Below, piece after piece: positions 58,499-64,000 of a stretch of 64,000 nucleotides of DNA (position 1 is its first letter; every line of letters begins with the position of its first letter). This DNA comes from an uncultured Arachnia sp. Lineage in GTDB: Bacteria; Actinomycetota; Actinomycetes; Propionibacteriales; Propionibacteriaceae. The notes under the pieces are model-generated. The model was not told the DNA's origin. It ran no database searches and saw only the letters and a list, made by a program, of their open reading frames with translations. The DNA lies in contig CANLTJ010000003.1 of NCBI GenBank assembly GCA_947493995.1, positions 279,298 through 343,297 of the forward strand. The letters run 5' to 3'. The translations under genes and the position numbers were made by a program.

Positions 58499-59170
58499 TC
58501 ACTGGAGAGCGCTGAACTGCTCCACATTCCTGGCCGTACCGGAGACGATGATGAGGTCTCCCGCCTCGACGATGGTGTCGGCGGTGGCGTGGGTGAACTC
58601 GTGGCCCGAGCGTTTGACGCCCACGACTGTCACGCCGTAGCGCGTCCGGACAGCGGATTCACCGAGGGACATACCGCACATGCTGCTGGGCGGGCGTGTC
58701 TTCACGATGGCGTAACCGTCGTCGAACTCCATGTAGTCCAGCATCCGGCCACGCACCAGATGGGCCACCCGCTTGCCCATGTCGTGCTCTGGCCGCACCA
58801 CGTGATGGACGCCGAGGCGGGACAGGATGCGGCCGTGCGACGCGGTGACGGCCTTCGCCCAGACGTTCGGGACCCCCAGGTCCAGCAGGACCGTGGCGGT
58901 GAGGATGCTGGACTCGAGATCCGTCCCGATGCCGATGACTGCCCTGTCGAACTCATGCACTGAGAGCTGGCGCATCGATTCGACATTGGTGGAGTCCGCC
59001 TCCACCACGTGGGTGAGCCGCCCGGCCAGCGACTGGATGAGTTTGGTGTCCGTGTCGATGCCCAGGACCTCGACGCCCTCGTCGATGAGTTCGAGGGCAA
59101 GGGACTTGCCGAATCGGCCCAGACCGATGACCACCACGGGGCCATCAGCGGGCATCTTGTGTCTAGCCAA
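58499..59170 (-). CDS. ktrA: Potassium uptake regulatory subunit KtrA (TrkA family)
   Basis: 223 aa: one RCK_N domain (VVVIGLGRFGKSLALEL from about 12, dinucleotide motif GLGRFG 16-21, acidic GIDTD after beta-2) and one RCK_C domain (about 140-220, MSLGESAVRTRYGVTVVGVKRSG). One N+C unit is the KtrA layout, half of enterobacterial TrkA. It gates the KtrB pore in response to ATP/ADP or c-di-AMP. It starts at TTG 59170, 8 bp inside the ktrB end, or ATG 59155; family N-termini resemble the longer form. Confidence 0.93.
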   Translation of the reverse strand: MARHKMPADGPVVVIGLGRFGKSLALELIDEGVEVLGIDTDTKLIQSLAGRLTHVVEADSTNVESMRQLSVHEFDRAVIGIGTDLESSILTATVLLDLGVPNVWAKAVTASHGRILSRLGVHHVVRPEHDMGKRVAHLVRGRMLDYMEFDDGYAIVKTRPPSSMCGMSLGESAVRTRYGVTVVGVKRSGHEFTHATADTIVEAGDLIIVSGTARNVEQFSALQ

Positions 59171-60593
59171 TGAGGGGCCGTCCTTCCGGGAGGGTGTAGC
59201 CGAGTTGTTTCTCGCGCAGCGCCAGCGCTGATACGAGCGTGATGGGCCCGAGCCGGCCCACGAACATCAGGCCGACGAGAATGACCTGTCCGACGGCCGG
59301 CAGATCAGCTGTGATGCCTGTGGACAGTCCCACGGTGCCGAACGCGGACGCGGTCTCGAACAACACATCGCGCAGAGGCAGGGACGTGATCTCCAGCAGC
59401 AGGAGCGTGGTGGACATGACGAGCCCGACGGACAGGAGAGCGACGGTCAACGCCTGCCGCTGGACCCGGGAACCGATCCGTCGGTCACCGATGTTGACGT
59501 CCTTCCCGCCGCGCACCTCAGCCAGGATCACGAAGAACAGGATGATGAACGTGGTGACCTTGATGCCGCCGGCCGTGCCCGCCGAACCGCCCCCGATGAA
59601 CATGAGAACCGTGGTGGCCAGGAGAGTTCCGTCCTTCATCTGGCCGTAGTCCACGCTGTTGAAGCCCGCGGTACGGGGAACGACGCCCTGGAAGAAGCCA
59701 GCCATCAGGCGTCCGGGTTCATCGAGCGCGCCCAGCGTTGCTGGATTGTTCCATTCGTTCGCCGTCACGAAGACGACGGCGACGAGCAGGAGCGCGAAGT
59801 ACGTCGCCAGGGTCAGGCGGGTGTGGATGCTCCACTTCCGCGGCGTGATGAACCAGCGTCGCAGTTCGAGGAGCACGGGAAAGCCCAGGCCACCGAGGAT
59901 GATGGCGGCCGCGATCGGCAGGCAGATCCAGGGGTCGGTGGCGAAGCCGATGAGATTGTCGCTGAAGAGAGCGAAACCGGCGTTGTCGAAGGCCGAGACC
60001 GCGTGGAAGACACCCAGGTACACCGCCCGGGCGGGTGGTTCACCGTAGCCGAGCATGAACCGCGCGGTGAGCAGGATGGCCACGATCAGTTCGGTCAGAA
60101 GGCTCACCTTCAACACGCCGACCAGCACCCGGCGCACATCGCCGATTCCCTGGCTCTTGGTCTCTTGGGCGGCCGTCAGGCGGGTGCGCAGCCCCATGCG
60201 GCGAAACACCAATAGCCCCACGAGGGAGGCCAACGCCATGATTCCCAGACCGCCCACCTGGATGAGGCTGAGGATGACGGCCTGCCCAAAACCCGACCAG
60301 TAGAGCGGCGTGTCCACGACGATCAGACCGGTCACGCAGGTGGCGCTGGTGGCAGTGAACAGTGCCGTAATGAGCGGCGCGCCGCCGGGTCCGCTGCGGG
60401 CGATTGGCAGCATCAGCAGGGCGGTTCCGATGAGAATGACCGCGCCGAACGCCATCACGATGACCTGCCCCGGAGACCGAAGGAACCGGCGATGCGTACT
60501 ACTGCGTGCGTCGGGGGATTCCAGAACGTGTTTCCCCGTGGGTGTGCGGACCACGGATGAAAAGTACACCCTCCCCGGCGTCGTTTCCGACAC
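59163..60593 (-). CDS. ktrB: Potassium uptake translocation subunit KtrB (TrkH family)
   Basis: 476-aa K+ translocator with four M1-P-M2 repeats. Filter-like segments include TATSATCVTGL, AVSAFDNAGFAL, VVPRTAGFNSVD and ETASAFGTVGLSTG, each centred on the conserved filter glycine. FIGGGSAGTAGGIKVTTF is the gating loop. The length and single RCK partner fit KtrB. Starts at GTG 60593; the first 35 residues are polar, so a later start is possible. Operon ktrB-ktrA. Confidence 0.93.
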   Translation of the reverse strand: MSETTPGRVYFSSVVRTPTGKHVLESPDARSSTHRRFLRSPGQVIVMAFGAVILIGTALLMLPIARSGPGGAPLITALFTATSATCVTGLIVVDTPLYWSGFGQAVILSLIQVGGLGIMALASLVGLLVFRRMGLRTRLTAAQETKSQGIGDVRRVLVGVLKVSLLTELIVAILLTARFMLGYGEPPARAVYLGVFHAVSAFDNAGFALFSDNLIGFATDPWICLPIAAAIILGGLGFPVLLELRRWFITPRKWSIHTRLTLATYFALLLVAVVFVTANEWNNPATLGALDEPGRLMAGFFQGVVPRTAGFNSVDYGQMKDGTLLATTVLMFIGGGSAGTAGGIKVTTFIILFFVILAEVRGGKDVNIGDRRIGSRVQRQALTVALLSVGLVMSTTLLLLEITSLPLRDVLFETASAFGTVGLSTGITADLPAVGQVILVGLMFVGRLGPITLVSALALREKQLGYTLPEGRPLIG

Positions 60594-60656
60594 GGTTCGT
60601 CATAACGTACACGGCCATGAGCTCGCCCGGGTCAGTCCTGGGCGCATGGACGGTGA

Positions 60657-62885
60657 TCAGTCGCGAATGATCATGGCCACGCCGCCAAATGGGGGCAGCT
60701 CGAGGGAGAAGCCCCGCAGATCGTCCACCGTCCCCACCTTGCGACGGGTACCGAGATCGAAAGCCCTGCCGGAGGGAAGGTGATCAGACTGCACCCGGGC
60801 CTCGATCTTCTCCGCGGAGAAGTTCAGAGCGGTCACCTGGATCGCACCGATCTCCAGTTCGTTGACCAGTACCAGCAGCGATTTGTTGCCCACCTCCGGA
60901 ACGTCGATCAGACGTGCAGATGCCAGGCCGTTGCGTTTGCGCACCTTGAGGATGGCTGCCAGACGGGTGGCGAAGGAGTTCTCCTTCTTCAGCTGCTCCG
61001 GGATGGGGCCGTAGAGCGTCCGAGCCTTGGGCATGCCGGAAGCTGATTTCCGGGCGTCCGGTGCCGACCCGAGGACGTCGTAGGCCCCCCGCTCGATCCA
61101 GCGGGTGTCGCCGGAGGCGATGAGCGATTTGACCTGTTCACGGTCCAGGGGAAGAGCTCCGACGAGGTCCCAGCCGGACAGCGCGAAGACCCCGGGCTGC
61201 CACGCGTTGTACATGCACATCAGCAGGTGGGCCGAGGTGATGCGGCGAACATCGGCTTCGGTGATGGCATCCAGATCGGTGATGCCGAGAGTCGCCGTCA
61301 CGATGGATGCAGTGGTGCTCGCGATGCCGTTCTGGGTGAAGACCGCGTTGTACGGGGCCGCCTCGCCCGTCAGTTTGTCCCGCATCGTCTGCCGGATGTG
61401 GACGGCAAGCTCGGCGCCTGTGTACTCCTGACCACCGAGTGTGTACACCTCGTCGCGGTGGGCGGCGGCGAAGTGGACCAGCTCATAGGTGAGTTCGTCG
61501 TGGTTCTGCAGCGCGTGAACCAAGGAGGCCTGGTCGACTCCCTGTTTCTGTGCTTCCTGCAGGACGAGACGCAGGAACTCGGTGTCGCCGGTGCACAGGG
61601 CCACCTGGGCGGCCGGTCGGGTGATGAAGTCGTAGGACAGGTCGGGGCCCACGACGCCGGTGCGCTGGATGTCGTCGATGGCCAGGTTCAGTTCCTGGAA
61701 CGTGAAGCCGCCCACCTTGCGCACGAGAGATCCGATGAGCTGGTTCGCCGCCTGCGACATGGGGTGGCCCTCAGACCATGCCGGCTGATCGAAGGTCTTC
61801 TCGACTCCCAGGAAACCATTGGCGTCGAGACGCAAACCGCCGGAGCCGAGATCGAGCAGCGAGTGGAGGGTGTCGCCCATGACGAGCCGCATTCCGGCGC
61901 AGGTGGGGTCCAGCCAGTTGATCGTGGGCTGGCCCTCCTTGAAGTAGTGCAGGTACACCCAGCGCCGGGTCACGCCCTTGGTGTCGGTGATGGGGGGAGT
62001 ACAGGACCAGTTGGTCTCCTTCACCCCGGGCTCGTAGAAGATCACGCGCTGGAGGGCGCCGATGATGTAGCCCTCCTCAGCCAGAGCGGCCTCGGACTCG
62101 GTGCTGAGATTCATGGAATCGCGACCCTCGGGCACATCCGGGAGGAGGTGCCATGCAGATTCCGGAATGTTGACCATGTGGTAGATGCCGGGGTAGTCCC
62201 GGTAGTTGAGTTCGGCGAGGCGGAAGTCGGCGCCCTTGCCCGTGTGGCCGGGCACCACGTCGTCGATGATGGTGCCGTGGTGCCGGGCCGCGGTCTCGCA
62301 CATGGCACGGAACTCCTCCTCCGTGCCGAAGAGTGGATCGGTGGCCATGCTCATGCGGTCGAAGTGTCCATCGACGCTGGGTGTGGCGTCCCAGCCGTCA
62401 AGGCCGCCGGCCAGCTTGACCGGGCCGGTGTGCAGGGCGTCGATGCCGATGGCGGAGAATGCCTCCCACAGCTCCGGTTCACCGAGCGCCCCCAGGAAGG
62501 ACGTCCCGGGTGGGGTGATGTGGGACAACGGGTAGGCGGTGTACCAGACGGAGGCCTGGGCCAGCGCTGCTCGGGGATCCGGATGGGCGTAGGGATTGGA
62601 CCACATGGTGTGCGAACCGGCCAGCTGGCGTGCCACCTTCGTGGCGTCGTGAAGCATGGACTGCTCCTCCAACCAGTCCACGTAGGCACGGTTGGAGCCC
62701 GTCGGCTCGAACGGCGGGGTGACGGGGTTGGCGTCCTCGTCGCGACGGCGTGCCCTCGGCCGGAGCCGGGCCGGCCGGGCGGCGAAGCGGTGATCATCAA
62801 AACTCAGTTCCAGAAATTCCTCGACTGCTTCGTCGTCGATCTGTCCGCGTTCATCGTCGCTACGCTCATCTGCTTGCCTCGTCAT
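60657..62885 (-). CDS. Divergent GH13 enzyme, trehalose-synthase/maltose glucosyltransferase-like
   Basis: 742 aa. Residues 1-55 are a polar extension and 56-110 a helical lead-in. The GH13 (beta/alpha)8 domain has region [15 protein letters not shown] (Asn of the usual DxVxNH replaced), region [12 protein letters not shown] (nucleophile Asp), region [12 protein letters not shown] (acid/base Glu) and region [12 protein letters not shown] (stabiliser Asp). The [18 protein letters not shown] segment marks a separate actinobacterial subfamily often labelled maltose alpha-D-glucosyltransferase. A role in trehalose or glucan metabolism is likely, but the exact reaction is not certain. ATG 62885, weak ribosome-binding site. 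Confidence 0.82.
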   Translation of the reverse strand: MTRQADERSDDERGQIDDEAVEEFLELSFDDHRFAARPARLRPRARRRDEDANPVTPPFEPTGSNRAYVDWLEEQSMLHDATKVARQLAGSHTMWSNPYAHPDPRAALAQASVWYTAYPLSHITPPGTSFLGALGEPELWEAFSAIGIDALHTGPVKLAGGLDGWDATPSVDGHFDRMSMATDPLFGTEEEFRAMCETAARHHGTIIDDVVPGHTGKGADFRLAELNYRDYPGIYHMVNIPESAWHLLPDVPEGRDSMNLSTESEAALAEEGYIIGALQRVIFYEPGVKETNWSCTPPITDTKGVTRRWVYLHYFKEGQPTINWLDPTCAGMRLVMGDTLHSLLDLGSGGLRLDANGFLGVEKTFDQPAWSEGHPMSQAANQLIGSLVRKVGGFTFQELNLAIDDIQRTGVVGPDLSYDFITRPAAQVALCTGDTEFLRLVLQEAQKQGVDQASLVHALQNHDELTYELVHFAAAHRDEVYTLGGQEYTGAELAVHIRQTMRDKLTGEAAPYNAVFTQNGIASTTASIVTATLGITDLDAITEADVRRITSAHLLMCMYNAWQPGVFALSGWDLVGALPLDREQVKSLIASGDTRWIERGAYDVLGSAPDARKSASGMPKARTLYGPIPEQLKKENSFATRLAAILKVRKRNGLASARLIDVPEVGNKSLLVLVNELEIGAIQVTALNFSAEKIEARVQSDHLPSGRAFDLGTRRKVGTVDDLRGFSLELPPFGGVAMIIRD

Positions 62886-62960
62886 TGACGCAACGCTACA
62901 GGTTCCATGTGGACGCGGGCACGTCGAAACACGTGGCCGACAGCTGCGGCGAAGTGACAG

Positions 62961-64000
62961 TCATTCCTGAAGCGTGTCATCGACGCCGAACATGTCGCGC
63001 AGTGCGAGTTGGGCGGCGTACCAGCCGTTCATTCCGTGGACGGCGGGGCCCGGTGGTGTGGCGCTGGAGCAGAGGTAGACACCGGGAATTGGGGTGCGCC
63101 ATGGCGCGTGCGAGACGACGGGACGCTTCACCAGCTGCACGAGGGACAGCTCGCCGGTGTAGATGTCTCCGTGGACCTGGTTCGGGTTGTACGCTGCCAG
63201 ATCGGCGGGCATTCTGATGGCGGATGCCAGCACGAGATCGCGGACTCCGGGCGCATGCCGCTCCAGTTCGTCGAGCAGCGTAGGGAGCGGGTCCACCGTC
63301 GATCCCTGCGGCACATGGCAGTACGCCCAGAAGGTGTGAGCACCGCCGGGAGCCCGGGTGTCGTCGAGGACGGATGGCTGGGCAGCCAGGAAGTACGGCC
63401 GCTGCGACAGGCGTCCTTTCGCGACGGCATTCTCGGAGCGGGCAATGTCGCGGGCGCCACCTCCGAGGTGGAGGGTGGGGGAGAGCGCCAGTGCGGGGTC
63501 CCGCCAGGGGACGGGGCCGGAGAGCGCGAGGTCCACCTTCGCCACTGCCGATCCGTAGCGGTAGCGCGACAGTGCCCGCTTGTAGGCAGCCGGAGCGGCT
63601 CGGGCAGTGCGAAGCAACTCGGGCGAGGTGTCGAGGAGAACCACGCGACTGTCGCGGAGTTCGTCGAGGCTCGTCACCGTGCAGCTCGTCTCGACGCGGC
63701 CGCCATGTCTGCACAGCTCTGTCACCATGGCGTCGGCGATCGACTGTGAGCCGCCGCGTGGGTAGCCCCAGCCCCCAGCGTGGGCATGCGCAGCCAGCAG
63801 CAGGCCGGCACCCGCGGAAGCCAGCGACGGCATGGGCCCGGCCGCATGCGCGGAACAGCCCGCAAGTAGAGCCGGGGCCAACGCTCCGGAAAACAGGAGC
63901 GATGCGGCGCCGCTGCCCAGTGCCAGGGTGCGGACACCGAACTGCGCCGTGGCGGTGAGATCGCGGGGAACCCGCAGCAGTTGGTGTCCCGTCAGGTCCA
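62961..64000 (-). CDS. FAD-dependent desaturase/oxidoreductase (phytoene-dehydrogenase-like), 5' end outside window
   Basis: The frame is open from the stop at 62961 to the right edge, about 346 residues; the N-terminal FAD motif lies outside. The visible part has the 'GGWGYPRGGSQSIADAMVTELCRHGGRVETSCTVTSL' segment, which in phytoene-desaturase-like proteins forms the G-G-x-x-x-x-x-x-L and strand region around a second substrate or FAD loop, and the C-terminal VYLCSSATPPGPAVHGMNGWYAAQLALRDMFG (FAD-binding end motif: S-x-x-T-x-P-G-x-x-V-H-G-M-x-G). The substrate is not known. It lies 75 bp after the GH13 gene start on the same strand. Confidence 0.86.
   Translation of the reverse strand, partial: DLTGHQLLRVPRDLTATAQFGVRTLALGSGAASLLFSGALAPALLAGCSAHAAGPMPSLASAGAGLLLAAHAHAGGWGYPRGGSQSIADAMVTELCRHGGRVETSCTVTSLDELRDSRVVLLDTSPELLRTARAAPAAYKRALSRYRYGSAVAKVDLALSGPVPWRDPALALSPTLHLGGGARDIARSENAVAKGRLSQRPYFLAAQPSVLDDTRAPGGAHTFWAYCHVPQGSTVDPLPTLLDELERHAPGVRDLVLASAIRMPADLAAYNPNQVHGDIYTGELSLVQLVKRPVVSHAPWRTPIPGVYLCSSATPPGPAVHGMNGWYAAQLALRDMFGVDDTLQE

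Noticed and set aside
61227..62888. 553-codon plus-strand frame opposite the GH13 gene
   Set aside because: It lies wholly antisense to conserved GH13 motifs, and its composition (Gly/Val/His-rich) is typical of a shadow frame.
1..64000. CRISPR array or Cas genes
   Set aside because: No regularly spaced direct repeats and no Cas motifs on either strand.

Overview
The window is high-GC actinobacterial chromosome. The gene content points to the Propionibacteriales (Propionibacteriaceae-like): an anaerobic, cobalt-early vitamin B12 pathway with a CbiE-CbiG-CbiH fusion and a CbiX-Met8 fusion, a DUF222-HNH endonuclease gene, an LPxTG-anchored nucleotidase, a SARP-type regulator and frequent GTG/TTG starts. 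The genus cannot be fixed from sequence alone. I see no prophage, insertion sequence, CRISPR array or rRNA.

Bases 1-13.9 kb form a cobalamin locus split over both strands: cobO (cut by the left edge), cbiT (+), the cobalt ECF transporter cbiM-cbiN-cbiQ-cbiO (-), cbiC-cbiD (+), and the minus-strand run cbiB-cobQ and cbiL-cbiF-cbiEGH-cbiX/met8. Three minus-strand cobalamin riboswitches precede cobO, cbiM and cbiL. Together the genes cover cobalt uptake, precorrin-2 oxidation and cobalt insertion, most ring methylations, ring contraction, amidation, adenosylation and aminopropanol attachment. Uroporphyrinogen-III methyltransferase, cbiA, the precorrin-6A reductase and the nucleotide-loop genes are not in the window.

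Bases 14-20 kb hold der, a truncated reductase-domain fragment next to a tRNA-Pro(GGG), an SDR, a cell-wall-anchored 5'-nucleotidase and an NAD(P)H:FMN reductase. Bases 20-31 kb hold a complete transketolase divergent from an ascorbate/galactitol-type PTS (IIA, IIB, IIC), a 1081-residue SARP/STAND regulator, a DUF5684-like membrane protein, a lipoprotein and a CPA1 antiporter. Between the membrane-protein and lipoprotein genes lie two oppositely oriented sets of TGTGAGC-type heptamers with an 11-bp period, the geometry of SARP binding sites.

Bases 31-39 kb are a small defence region: a GNAT acetyltransferase, an AbrB-type antitoxin with a RelE-like toxin, and a complete type I restriction system hsdM-hsdS-hsdR. 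Bases 39-48 kb are mixed: a secreted HAD phosphatase with a duplicated C-terminal Cys module, VanZ-like, alpha/beta-hydrolase-OsmC fusion, a two-domain lipoprotein, DUF222-HNH, a remnant of a K+ channel gene and a CDP-alcohol phosphatidyltransferase. Bases 47.7-53.3 kb hold an overlapping MMPL transporter/histidine kinase/response regulator operon and a SulP transporter. Bases 53.5-60.6 kb are rich in ion transport: a CDF exporter, DUF2254, a voltage-sensor channel with a non-canonical filter, a YetF-like protein, a two-TM K+ channel, and KtrA/KtrB. The right end has a divergent GH13 enzyme and a FAD-dependent desaturase-like gene cut by the edge.
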